Source of the DNA: DATBDM01 sp036269915
GTDB taxonomy: Bacteria; Actinomycetota; Thermoleophilia; Solirubrobacterales; Solirubrobacteraceae
DNA: 31,342 bases
Assembly: GCA_036269915.1 (NCBI GenBank)
Contig: DATBDM010000134.1
Coordinates: 1-31,342, forward strand
Direction: 5' to 3'
Shown: piece by piece, positions 7,729 to 15,542 of the stretch
How the letters are laid out: the number at the start of each line of letters is the position of its first letter
How positions within the stretch are numbered: the first letter of the stretch is position 1
Notes under the pieces: generated by a model
Databases searched by the model: none
What the model was told of the DNA's origin: nothing
Seen by the model: the letters and a program-made list of their open reading frames with translations, nothing else
Made by a program: the position numbers and the translations under genes

Positions 7729-8712
7729 ATGACCCGCTTCTTCTTCGGCGCATCGCAGGAGGAGTTCCCGCCCGAGGAGCTGCTCCGCCAGTCCGCCGCG
7801 GCCGCCGAGGCCTGCTTCGACGGCATCTCCTCCTCCGACCACCTGCAGCCCTGGTGGGAGCCGGGCGAGTCCGGCCATACGTGGCCGTGGCTTGGCGCGG
7901 TCGGCGAGCGCGTTCCCGAGCTGCCGATCGGCACGGGCGTGACGCCGACGGCCGCGCGCTACCACCCGGCGCTGATCGCCCAGGCCTGGATGACGCTCGA
8001 GCGGATGTTCCCCGGCCGGCCGTTTCTCGGCATCGGGTCGGGCGAGGCGCTCAACGAGATCCCGGTCGGCGACGACTGGCCGAGCCCGGGCGATCAGATC
8101 CGCCGCATGGACGAGGCGCTCGGCTTCATCCGCCGGCTGTGGGATGGCGAGACGATCACCGAGCAGGGCGACTTCTACACGCTCAAGGACGCCAAGCTGC
8201 ACACGCTCGCCGACCGCAGGCCGCCGATCTGGGTCTCCGCGTTCGGCCCGCAGGCGGCCGCTGTCGCGGGCCGGCACGGCGACGGGCTGTGGACGCTGCC
8301 CGACCCGGAGTCCACGCCCGAGGTCATCGAGGCCTACCGCGAGGCACGGCGGGAGGCCGGACGCGAGGGCGACGGCGAGATCGTCTTCCAGGCGCTCGTC
8401 TCCTGGGCCGAGACCGACGAGCAGGCGCTCGAGGCGGCCCGCAAGTGGAAGGGCTCGCAGCCCGACGAGACCTACCGCGACGACATCCACGTGCCGCAGC
8501 AGGTCTACGAGCGCGGCGAGCGCGAGACCACTGACGAGGAGTTCGTGAGCTCGGCGATCATCGGCGCCGACCCCGCGATGCACGCCGATCGGCTGCGAGA
8601 GCTGGGGGAGTTGGGGCCGTCGGTCGTCGTCCTCCAGAACAACTCGGGCGCGGACCCGATGGGCGCGATCCGCGTCTACGGCGAGGCGGTCCTGCCGCGC
8701 CTCCGGGAGTAG
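7729..8712 (+). CDS. LLM-class F420-dependent oxidoreductase (F420-G6PDH-like)
   Basis: A 327-residue TIM-barrel luciferase-like monooxygenase-superfamily protein. The order of motifs (SSDHLQPWWEPGESGHTWPW, TGVTPTAARYHPALIAQAW, LGIGSGEALNE, then IWVSAFGPQAAAVAGRHGDG) is that of the F420-dependent glucose-6-phosphate dehydrogenase subfamily of actinobacteria. Hydride transfer with cofactor F420 is therefore expected; the substrate is not determined. The start is ATG 7729; an adjacent GTG at 7726 gives one more residue. A TAGCCC hexamer ends 6 nt before the ATG, a near match to the -10 pattern seen elsewhere here. Its TAG stop forms part of a possible -10 box for the next gene. Confidence 0.88.
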   Translation: MTRFFFGASQEEFPPEELLRQSAAAAEACFDGISSSDHLQPWWEPGESGHTWPWLGAVGERVPELPIGTGVTPTAARYHPALIAQAWMTLERMFPGRPFLGIGSGEALNEIPVGDDWPSPGDQIRRMDEALGFIRRLWDGETITEQGDFYTLKDAKLHTLADRRPPIWVSAFGPQAAAVAGRHGDGLWTLPDPESTPEVIEAYREARREAGREGDGEIVFQALVSWAETDEQALEAARKWKGSQPDETYRDDIHVPQQVYERGERETTDEEFVSSAIIGADPAMHADRLRELGELGPSVVVLQNNSGADPMGAIRVYGEAVLPRLRE

Positions 8713-8715
8713 CCT
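8710..8715 (+). promoter_or_regulatory. -10 box TAGCCT overlapping the upstream stop codon
   Basis: TAGCCT ends 9 nt before the ATG at 8725. Its TAG is the stop codon of the F420-type oxidoreductase gene. It is a candidate promoter for a leaderless or nearly leaderless transcript. Confidence 0.4.
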
Positions 8716-8724
8716 GCGCGCACC

Positions 8725-10950
8725 ATGGCGGTCGCCCCCTCAACGCCCGATCTCGACCTCGAGACCCTCGACCGCGTCCAGCGCCGGGTGCTCTGGCTGG
8801 CGGCCGCGATCGTCCATCACGCCAACCACGTGCGCCCGAACGCGTCGGGCGTGAAGGTCGGCGGCCACCAGGCCTCGAGCGCCTCGATGGTGTCGCTGAT
8901 GACCGCGCTGTGGTTCGCGTTCCTCGAGGCGCCCGACCGCGTGTCGGTCAAGCCGCACGCGTCGCCGGTGCTGCACGCGATCAACCACCTGCTCGGGCGG
9001 CTGGACGCCAAGTACCTGACCACGCTGCGCCAGTTCGGCGGCCTGCAGTCCTACCCGAGTCGCACCAAGGACCCGGATCCGGTCGACTACTCGACCGGCT
9101 CGGTCGGCCTCGGCGCCACCGCGCCGGTGTGGGGCGCGCTCGCGCACCGCTACGTCGCCGGGCACTTCGACGTGCCCATCGGCGGCCGCCAGATCGCGCT
9201 GATCGGAGACGCGGAGCTCGACGAGGGCGCCTGCTGGGAGGCGATCGCCGACCCGATGGTCGCCAAGCTCGGCGAGGTCATGTGGGTCATCGACCTCAAC
9301 CGGCAGTCGCTCGACCGCGTCGTGCCGGACATCGCCGCCGGGCGGCTCGCCGCGATGTTCGAGGCGGCGGGCTGGCATCCCGTGATGGTCAAGTACGGGC
9401 CGCGGCTGCAGCGCCGGCCGGCGCTTCGCGAGCGCGTCGACGCGATGCCCAACGAGGAGTACCAGCGGCTGCTGCGCGCGGACGCGCGCGAGCTGCGCGA
9501 GCGCCTCGAGGTCGACACCGGCGGCCTCGACGACGGCGAGCTGCTCGCGACCTTCCGCGACCTCGGCGGCCACGATCTGGCCACCCTGATCGAGGGCTAC
9601 CGCCAGGCCGACGCCGTCCGCGACCGCCCGAGCGTCGTCTTCGCCTACACGATCAAGGGCTGGGGGCTGCCGACCGAGGGCCATCCCGCCAACCACTCCG
9701 CGCTGCTCTCCGACGAGCAGTTCGCCGAGCTGGGCGGGCGGCTCGGCTGCGACCCCGAGCACCCCTGGGCCGAGTTCGCCGCCGGCTCGCCCGAGGCCGA
9801 TCTGTGCGAGCGCGTGAGCGCGCGGCTCGAGCGCCCGCCGGTGCGCGCCGCTGCCCTGCCCACGGTCCCGGAGTCGCTCGGCCGCGAGCACAAGGGCAGT
9901 GAGTCGACCCAACAGGCGTTCGGCCGCTTCTGGGTCGACCTCGAGCGCGAGGCTCCGGAGGTCGCCGCCCGCGCCGTGACGGTCTCGCCCGACGTGGGCA
10001 CCTCGACCAACCTCGGCGGCTGGATCAACAAGGTGGGCATCTTCAGCGTCGGCGACAGGATCGATTGGTTCGCCGACGACACCGACACGCTGGTGCGCTG
10101 GCGCGAGTCAGACCACGGCCAGCACGTCGAGCTCGGCATCGCCGAGGTCAACCTCGTCGGGCTGCTCGGCGAGCTGGGGGCGACCTGGTCGCGCGACGGC
10201 CAGCCGCTGCTGCCGGTCGGGACGATCTACGACCCCTTCGTCGCCCGCGCGCTCGAGCCGTGGTCGTTCGGCATGTACGCGGGCGGGCAGTCGATCCTCG
10301 TCGGCACGCCGAGCGGCGTCACGCTCGGCCCGGAGGGCGGCGCCCACCAGTCGGTCACCACGCCCTCGATCGGGATCGAGCAGCCGGGCTGCGTCGCGTG
10401 GGAGCCCGCGTTCGGGCGCGACTTCGAGTGGACGTTCCTGCACGCGCTCTCGCGGCTGGGGCGGCCCGACGGGGAGTCGGCGTACTTCCGCCTCTCGACG
10501 CGCCCGATCGACCAGGCGCTGGGGGGCGAGGCGTCGCGCGCGGACGTCCTGGCAGGCGGCTACCGGCTGCGGCCGCGCGACGGCGCCAAGGTGACGATCG
10601 CCGCGATGGGCGCGCTCGTGCCCGAGGCGCTCGCCGCCGCCGAGGAGATCGACGCCGACGTCGTCTGCGTCACGAGCGCCGACCTGCTCTTCCGCGCCTT
10701 CCAGGCCCGCGCCGGCCTCGGCGAGGGTGGGTCGGCGATCCTCGACCGCCTGTTCGGAGTGGCTCGCCCGGTGGTGACCGTGCTCGACGGGCACCCGCAC
10801 ACGCTCGCCTTCCTGGGCGGCATCCGCGGCGTGCCGGTAGCCTGCCTCGGCGTGCGGCGCTTCGGCCAGTCGGGCGACATCGGCGAGCTCTACGAACACC
10901 ACGAGCTCGACGCGGAGTCGATCCTCGGCGCCGCGCTCGACCTGCTGTGA
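8725..10950 (+). CDS. Thiamine-diphosphate enzyme, AceE (pyruvate dehydrogenase E1)/transketolase-like
   Basis: A 741-residue homologue of homodimeric 2-oxo-acid dehydrogenase E1, shorter than E. coli AceE (~890). The N-terminal TPP half has GGHQASSASMVSLM (46-59) and a cofactor loop GDAELDEGACWEA (161-173) followed by VIDLN (188-192). The usual GDG is GDA here. The pyrimidine-binding half has HVELGIAEVNLVGLLGELG and the AceE-like GVTLGPEGGAHQS followed by TTPSIGIEQPG. The likely reaction is TPP-dependent decarboxylation of a 2-oxo acid; which acid is unknown, and no E2/E3 genes are nearby. The GTG start of the next gene overlaps its stop, which ties it to an L-2-hydroxyglutarate oxidase. Confidence 0.85.
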   Translation: MAVAPSTPDLDLETLDRVQRRVLWLAAAIVHHANHVRPNASGVKVGGHQASSASMVSLMTALWFAFLEAPDRVSVKPHASPVLHAINHLLGRLDAKYLTTLRQFGGLQSYPSRTKDPDPVDYSTGSVGLGATAPVWGALAHRYVAGHFDVPIGGRQIALIGDAELDEGACWEAIADPMVAKLGEVMWVIDLNRQSLDRVVPDIAAGRLAAMFEAAGWHPVMVKYGPRLQRRPALRERVDAMPNEEYQRLLRADARELRERLEVDTGGLDDGELLATFRDLGGHDLATLIEGYRQADAVRDRPSVVFAYTIKGWGLPTEGHPANHSALLSDEQFAELGGRLGCDPEHPWAEFAAGSPEADLCERVSARLERPPVRAAALPTVPESLGREHKGSESTQQAFGRFWVDLEREAPEVAARAVTVSPDVGTSTNLGGWINKVGIFSVGDRIDWFADDTDTLVRWRESDHGQHVELGIAEVNLVGLLGELGATWSRDGQPLLPVGTIYDPFVARALEPWSFGMYAGGQSILVGTPSGVTLGPEGGAHQSVTTPSIGIEQPGCVAWEPAFGRDFEWTFLHALSRLGRPDGESAYFRLSTRPIDQALGGEASRADVLAGGYRLRPRDGAKVTIAAMGALVPEALAAAEEIDADVVCVTSADLLFRAFQARAGLGEGGSAILDRLFGVARPVVTVLDGHPHTLAFLGGIRGVPVACLGVRRFGQSGDIGELYEHHELDAESILGAALDLL

Positions 10951-12137
10951 GCGAGCCGCCCGACGTCGCGGTCGTGGGGGGCGGCATCGTCGGGCTGGCC
11001 ACCGCCCGCGCGCTGGCCCTGCGCGGCCGCCGTGTCCTGGTGCTCGAGCGCGAGCCGGCGCTCGGCGCGCACCAGACCTCGCACAACTCGGGCGTCATCC
11101 ACCAGGGGATCTACTACGCGCCGGGCTCGCTCAAGGCTCGCCTGTGCCGCGAGGGCGCCGACCGGTTGTACGTCTACTGCGAGGAGCACGACATCCCCGC
11201 GGTCCGCTGCGGCAAGCTCGTGGTCGCGGTGCGGGAGGCCGAGCTCCCGCGGCTCGACGAGCTCGAGCGCCGCTCGCGCGTGAACGGCGTGCCCGGGCTG
11301 ATGCGCCTCGGGCCCGAGGGGATCGCCGAGGTCGAGCCCGCGGTCACCGGCCTCGCCGCGCTGCACTCTCCCGACACGGGGATGATCGACTACTCGCGCG
11401 TGGCCGCCGCGTACGCCGACGACGTGCGCGCCAACGGCGGCGAGATCCGCTCGCACGTCGCGGTGCGCGCGATCCGCGAGGAGCCGTCGGGCGTCGAGGT
11501 GCTCACCGAGGACGGCCCGGTGCGCGCCGCGCGGGCGGTCGCCTGCGCGGGGGCGTGGTCGGACCGCCTCGCGGCGGCGTCCGGCGCACGCCCGGACGTG
11601 CGCATCGTGCCCTTCCGGGGCGCGTACCTGCGCCTGGCGCCAGGCCGGACGGGGCTCGTCCGCGGTCAGATCTACCCGGTGCCCGACCCGGAGCTGCCGT
11701 TCCTCGGCGTGCACCTCTCGCGGACGATCGCCGGGGAGGTGCTGATCGGGCCGACCGCGCTGCTGGCCGGCGCGCGCGACGCGTACGCGCTGACCACCAT
11801 CCGCCGCGCCGACCTCGGGACGACGCTGCGCTGGCCCGGGACCGCCCTGATGATCCGGCGCTTCTGGCGGACCGCACTGCGGGAGCTGGCCGGCGCGGCG
11901 AGCCCGCGGGTGATCGTGCGCGACGCCCGCCGCTACGTGCCCGCGCTGCGCGCCTCCGACGTGCGACCGGGCCCGGCGGGGGTCCGCGCCCAGGCGCTGC
12001 ACCGCGACGGCGCGCTCGTCGACGACTTCCTGTTCGCCCGCACGGGGCGCGCGCTGCACGTGCTCAACGCACCGAGCCCCGCCGCCACCGCGTCCCTGGC
12101 GATAGCGGACATGGTGGTGGCGGAGCTCGATCGCTGA
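10947..12137 (+). CDS. lhgO: L-2-hydroxyglutarate oxidase (LhgO-like FAD enzyme)
   Basis: A 396-residue FAD-dependent oxidoreductase of the DAO/LhgO family that converts L-2-hydroxyglutarate to 2-oxoglutarate. The FAD-binding VAVVGGGIVGLATARAL is at the N-terminus. The LhgO-specific segment SHNSGVIHQGIYYAPGSLKA and the later PELPFLGVHLSRTI and LIGPTALLAG are clearly recognisable. The start is GTG 10947, overlapping the preceding stop as GTGA, so it is probably translationally coupled to the AceE-like gene. L-2-hydroxyglutarate is a known side product of malate dehydrogenase acting on 2-oxoglutarate, so a metabolite-repair role is likely. The gene is convergent with the exporter gene, 4 bp apart. 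Confidence 0.9.
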   Translation: MSEPPDVAVVGGGIVGLATARALALRGRRVLVLEREPALGAHQTSHNSGVIHQGIYYAPGSLKARLCREGADRLYVYCEEHDIPAVRCGKLVVAVREAELPRLDELERRSRVNGVPGLMRLGPEGIAEVEPAVTGLAALHSPDTGMIDYSRVAAAYADDVRANGGEIRSHVAVRAIREEPSGVEVLTEDGPVRAARAVACAGAWSDRLAAASGARPDVRIVPFRGAYLRLAPGRTGLVRGQIYPVPDPELPFLGVHLSRTIAGEVLIGPTALLAGARDAYALTTIRRADLGTTLRWPGTALMIRRFWRTALRELAGAASPRVIVRDARRYVPALRASDVRPGPAGVRAQALHRDGALVDDFLFARTGRALHVLNAPSPAATASLAIADMVVAELDR

Positions 12138-12141
12138 GTGA

Positions 12142-13593
12142 CTAGGCGTGGGCGAGCGCGGGCTCGGCCGCGAAGTGCTCCTCGAGCGGCTCGATCTCGT
12201 CCGCCGGCGCCTCGGCCGCCGCGCTGAAGCGCGTCGAGATGAGGAACCAGGCGGCGACCGCGCCGACCGCCGCGAGCCCGGCCCCGGCCAGCAGCGCGTG
12301 GTGCAGGCCGGTGACGTAGTCCTGCGGCGAGCCGCCGCCGAGCGCGTTCTGCGCCGGGATCAGCGCGCCGAGGGCGGCGACGCCGACGGCGATGCCGGCC
12401 TGGCGGAACGTGTCGTTGACGCCGGCGGCCACGCCGCTCCGGTCGGCGGGGAGCGTCGAGAGGGCGACGTTGGACATCGCCGGGTTGAACATGCCCGTGC
12501 CGATCAGGCCGACCATCAGGCTCGGCATCAGCAGCAGCCACGAGGACTCGACGCCGGCGAGCAGGCCGAGTGCCATGCCGATCGAGACGAGGCCGAGGCC
12601 GACCGAGATCATCGTGCGCGCGGGGACCTTCGCGCCGAGCTGGGCGGTCATGCCGGAGACGACGACCGAGACGAGCGTCGCGGGCACGTAGACCAGACCG
12701 GCCTCGATCGCCGACAGGCCGAGGATCCGCTGCAGGTAGAGCGTCACGTAGATGAACACGGCGAAGAAGGACGCCGAGATCGCGAACGCGGCGATCTGCG
12801 CGCCGGTGAACGACCCGTCGCGGAAGTAGCGCATCGGCAGCATCGGCGCCTTGACGCGCAGCTCGATCAACACGAAGGCGATCAGCGCGATCGCGGCCAC
12901 CGACAGCTCGGCGACGATCGCCGTGCTGCTCCAGCCCTGCTCGTTGCCGCGCAGCAGCGCGAGCACCAGCAGGAACAGGCCGGTGGTCAGGGTCGCCTGG
13001 CCGGGCCAGTCGATGCCCTGCGTGTTCGGGTCGCGCGACTCCTGCACGTAGCGCCGGGTGACCCACAGGCAGAACGCGCCGATCGGGACGTTGACGAGGA
13101 AGATCCACTGCCAGCCGAGGCCTGAGGTGAGCACGCCGCCGACGAGCGGGCCGACCGCGAAGGACGCGCCGATCGCGGCGCCGTAGGCGGCGAAGGCGCC
13201 CGCGCGCTCCTTGGGGTGGGGGAAGGCGTTGGCGAGCAGCGCCAGCGACACGGCGAACATGACCGCGGCGCCGATGCCCTGCACGGCGCGTGCCGCGTTG
13301 AGCATCGTGATGTCCGTCGCGGCCGCGCAGGCGACGGACGCGAGCGTGAAGACCGAGAGACCGATCGTGAAGAGCTTGCGACGACCGAGGCGGTCGGCAA
13401 GGAAGCCGGCGCTCAGCACGGTGCTCGCGAGCGCGAGCGTGTAGGCGTCGACGACCCACTGCAGGCCGCTCAGGCCGGTGCCGAGGTCGTCGGCGATGCG
13501 CGACAGGGCCGTGTTGACCACGGCGATGTCGAGCATGAGCATCGCGGTGGCGGCACACACCACCACGAGGGTCCAGCGTTGGATGTTGCGCAT
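12142..13593 (-). CDS. MFS drug exporter, DHA2 family (EmrB/QacA type)
   Basis: A 483-residue polytopic membrane protein with about 14 hydrophobic segments, expected to export drugs or toxic compounds by proton antiport. Signatures: MLMLDIAVVNTALSRIADDL in the first helix, the loop 2-3 motif GFLADRLGRRKLF, and the antiporter motif C region ending GPLVGGVLTSGLGWQWIF followed by NVPIG. The C-terminus is short and acidic. The ATG start follows a purine stretch (GGAG, 10 nt upstream). The 123-bp upstream region has a tandem AGGTAG AGGTAG at about 13691-13703 but no palindrome that I would call an operator, and no regulator gene is adjacent. Confidence 0.92.
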   Translation of the reverse strand: MRNIQRWTLVVVCAATAMLMLDIAVVNTALSRIADDLGTGLSGLQWVVDAYTLALASTVLSAGFLADRLGRRKLFTIGLSVFTLASVACAAATDITMLNAARAVQGIGAAVMFAVSLALLANAFPHPKERAGAFAAYGAAIGASFAVGPLVGGVLTSGLGWQWIFLVNVPIGAFCLWVTRRYVQESRDPNTQGIDWPGQATLTTGLFLLVLALLRGNEQGWSSTAIVAELSVAAIALIAFVLIELRVKAPMLPMRYFRDGSFTGAQIAAFAISASFFAVFIYVTLYLQRILGLSAIEAGLVYVPATLVSVVVSGMTAQLGAKVPARTMISVGLGLVSIGMALGLLAGVESSWLLLMPSLMVGLIGTGMFNPAMSNVALSTLPADRSGVAAGVNDTFRQAGIAVGVAALGALIPAQNALGGGSPQDYVTGLHHALLAGAGLAAVGAVAAWFLISTRFSAAAEAPADEIEPLEEHFAAEPALAHA

Positions 13594-13716
13594 GGGGGGC
13601 GGGCTCCGGGGGAGGAAGGGCGGGGTGTACGGCGAGCATCCCGGACCGCCCCCACCCGCGCATCGGTGGTGTCCCTAATGGTCTGGTGGAGCTACCTCTA
13701 CCTCGAGCGCAACCGA

Positions 13717-14697
13717 CTATTTGACGAGCCCGGCCTCCCGCGCGGCCGCGACGGTCTGCTCGAGCACATCGCGGGCGTCGTACTCGGGCATCCAACCGAG
13801 CTGCTCGCGCGCGCGGGTCGTGTCCATCACGACCGGCACGCGGAAGGCGTTGAGCCACTGCGCCTTGGCCGGCACGAGCGGCAGCCGCGCGAGCAGCGCG
13901 GTCACGTCGACCGACGCGCGCGGGACGGGGACGCTGAACCACCCGAGCGCCTTGGCCATGTCGGCCATCGTCAGCTCGCCGGCGCCCGCGAGGTTGTAGG
14001 CGCCGGGCGGGCCGTCGCCGGCGATCGCGGCGAGCAGCGCCGTCGCGACGTCGTCCTGATGGACGAGCTGGAAGGGCACGCCCGGGTCGGGCAGCACCGG
14101 GCGCATGAAGGGCAGCCGCCGCACCAGGCCGGGGATGACCTCGATCATGAACGTCGCGTCCCCGCCGGCGACGATCGACGGGCGCAGCACGTAGGACTCG
14201 ATCGCCGAGCCGGCGACCGCCTCGCGCAGCGTCGCCTCGAGCTCGGCCTTCTGCGCCGAGTAGTAGTGCGCGTCGCTGCCGCGTGCCGGCGCATCCTCGG
14301 TCAGCGGCTGCGGGTTCTCCCCGTGGAACCCGTAGGCGGCCACCGACGAGGTGTAGACGAGCCGCTTCGCGCGCGGGGCGGCGGCCGCCGCGGCGAACAC
14401 GTTGCGCGAGCCCTCGAGGTTGACGCTGCGGGTCTCGTCGAGGTCGCCGACGATCACGAACGCGAGGTGCACCACGACGTCGGCGTCCGCGACCAGCGCG
14501 TCGATCGCGGCGCGGTCGAGCACGTCGCCCTGGCGGTACTCGGTCTTGGTGAGCCCGAGCGCCCGGGGGTCGAACGGGCGGCGCGCCATGCCGAGGATCC
14601 GGCCGACGCGGCCGTCGCGCTCGGCGGCGCGCAGCAGCGCGCGCCCGATGTCGCCGGTCGGGCCGGTGACGGCCACGGTGAGGGCACGGTCGGGCAC
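13717..14697 (-). CDS. NAD-dependent epimerase/dehydratase family protein (extended SDR)
   Basis: A 326-residue extended short-chain dehydrogenase. The N-terminal dinucleotide loop is VTGPTGDIGRALL. The active site is visible as VYTSSVAAYG followed by YYSAQKAELE (YxxxK with Ser upstream), as in GalE-like enzymes. The later PFQLVHQDDVATALL and YNLAGAGELTMADMA are typical of nucleoside-diphosphate-sugar epimerase homologues. The substrate is not predictable. The start is GTG 14697, one base after the Nudix stop, so the two genes are probably co-translated. Confidence 0.88.
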   Translation of the reverse strand: MPDRALTVAVTGPTGDIGRALLRAAERDGRVGRILGMARRPFDPRALGLTKTEYRQGDVLDRAAIDALVADADVVVHLAFVIVGDLDETRSVNLEGSRNVFAAAAAAPRAKRLVYTSSVAAYGFHGENPQPLTEDAPARGSDAHYYSAQKAELEATLREAVAGSAIESYVLRPSIVAGGDATFMIEVIPGLVRRLPFMRPVLPDPGVPFQLVHQDDVATALLAAIAGDGPPGAYNLAGAGELTMADMAKALGWFSVPVPRASVDVTALLARLPLVPAKAQWLNAFRVPVVMDTTRAREQLGWMPEYDARDVLEQTVAAAREAGLVK

Positions 14698-14698
14698 G

Positions 14699-15328
14699 TC
14701 AGTCCTCGTAGCCCGGCTCGCCGGGGAGGACCACGCGCGCGACCTCGCCCTCGAGGACGACCTGCGGCTCCACGGGCTCGACGGTGCGCCCGCGCGCCCA
14801 CTCGAGCAGGGCGTCCGCGCTGTCGAACGGCTCGAGCTGCTCGAGGTGCTTGACGGTCGGGAAGACGAGCTCGATCTCGCCCTCACGCCAGGCCGCGAGC
14901 GCGCCGGACGGCGCGTACCAGCGCGCCTCGACGACCTCGCCGCCGTCGATCTCCGGGGTCTCGCCGTCGGGCAGCGGGGCGAGGAAGAAGTGCGTGTCGT
15001 AGCGGATCTTCACCTGCCGCGGGGTGATCCAGCGCGAGAACTTCACGAGCGACTCGGGTCCGTGCAGCGTGACGCCCGCCTCCTCGGCGACCTCGCGGAC
15101 GCCGGCCAGCCGGTGCGCAGCGTCCCCTTGGCCCTCGTGGGCATCGACGGCACCGCCGGGGAAGACCCAGGCCGAGGGCATGAAGCGCGCGTTCGGGTTG
15201 CGCTTGACCAGCAGGACCTCGAGTCCGTCGCCGGCGCCGCGCGGCACGATCACCGTCGCGGCCTGGCGGGGGGCGGTCGGCGCGCCGGGGTTGAGCTGCT
15301 CTCCCGGAGCTGGGCGATCGAGGTCCAT
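14699..15328 (-). CDS. Nudix hydrolase, NUDT19/CoA-pyrophosphatase-like
   Basis: A 209-residue Nudix protein expected to cleave X-linked nucleoside diphosphates, possibly CoA esters. The box is present as GGAVDAHEG, then LAGVREVAEEAGV, with the REVAEEAGV core intact but a longer insert than the canonical G-x5-E-x7-REUxEExGU. That expanded form is known from the NUDT19-like group. An N-terminal segment ATVIVPRGAGDGLEVLLVKR precedes it. The start is ATG 15328, 6 nt after a TACCCT box on the minus strand, with no ribosome-binding site: a leaderless gene candidate. It is divergent from rubredoxin, with only 24 bp between start codons. Confidence 0.88.
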   Translation of the reverse strand: MDLDRPAPGEQLNPGAPTAPRQAATVIVPRGAGDGLEVLLVKRNPNARFMPSAWVFPGGAVDAHEGQGDAAHRLAGVREVAEEAGVTLHGPESLVKFSRWITPRQVKIRYDTHFFLAPLPDGETPEIDGGEVVEARWYAPSGALAAWREGEIELVFPTVKHLEQLEPFDSADALLEWARGRTVEPVEPQVVLEGEVARVVLPGEPGYED

Positions 15329-15334
15329 CCGGCG

Positions 15335-15344
15335 AGGGTACCCT
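15335..15344. promoter_or_regulatory. Palindrome AGGGTACCCT giving a -10 box TACCCT on both strands
   Basis: The perfect 10-bp palindrome reads TACCCT on each strand. On plus it ends 8 nt before the rubredoxin ATG (15353); on minus it ends 6 nt before the Nudix ATG (15328). One sequence could therefore serve as a bidirectional promoter for two leaderless transcripts. No -35 elements were identified. Confidence 0.55.
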
Positions 15345-15352
15345 TGTCACAT

Positions 15353-15538
15353 ATGACGACGACGAACACTGTCGCGAAGTGGATCTGCGAGTCCTGCGGG
15401 TTTATCTACGACCCGGCCGAGGGCGACCCGGACGGCGGCATCCCCGCCGGCACGGCCTTCGAGGACATCCCGACCGACTGGTTCTGCCCGGTCTGCGGCG
15501 CCCGCAAGGCCGACTTCTCGCCCTACCCCGAGGGCTGA
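15353..15538 (+). CDS. Rubredoxin
   Basis: A 61-residue one-iron electron carrier. The metal site is formed by CESCG (Cys12 and Cys15) and CPVCG (Cys45 and Cys48). The intervening YDPAEGDPDGGIPAGTAFED and the IPTDWFCPVCGARK end are classical rubredoxin sequence. It likely passes electrons to an oxygenase, reductase or peroxide-detoxifying partner in the cytosol; none is obvious nearby. There is no ribosome-binding site; a TACCCT box 8 nt upstream suggests leaderless expression. The membrane spermidine-synthase-like gene starts 4 bp after its stop. Confidence 0.96.
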   Translation: MTTTNTVAKWICESCGFIYDPAEGDPDGGIPAGTAFEDIPTDWFCPVCGARKADFSPYPEG

Positions 15539-15542
15539 TCGG

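Noticed and set aside
6624..7934. 437-codon upstream extension of the aldehyde dehydrogenase frame
   Set aside because: It is antisense to the signal-peptide-bearing propeller gene and reads as low-complexity sequence. The GTG at 6623 has ribosome-binding-like purines and begins family-like sequence.
13594..13716. Operator or riboswitch in the exporter leader
   Set aside because: Tandem AGGTAG units and a TTAGGG string are present, but no symmetric site, aptamer pattern or convincing promoter could be supported.
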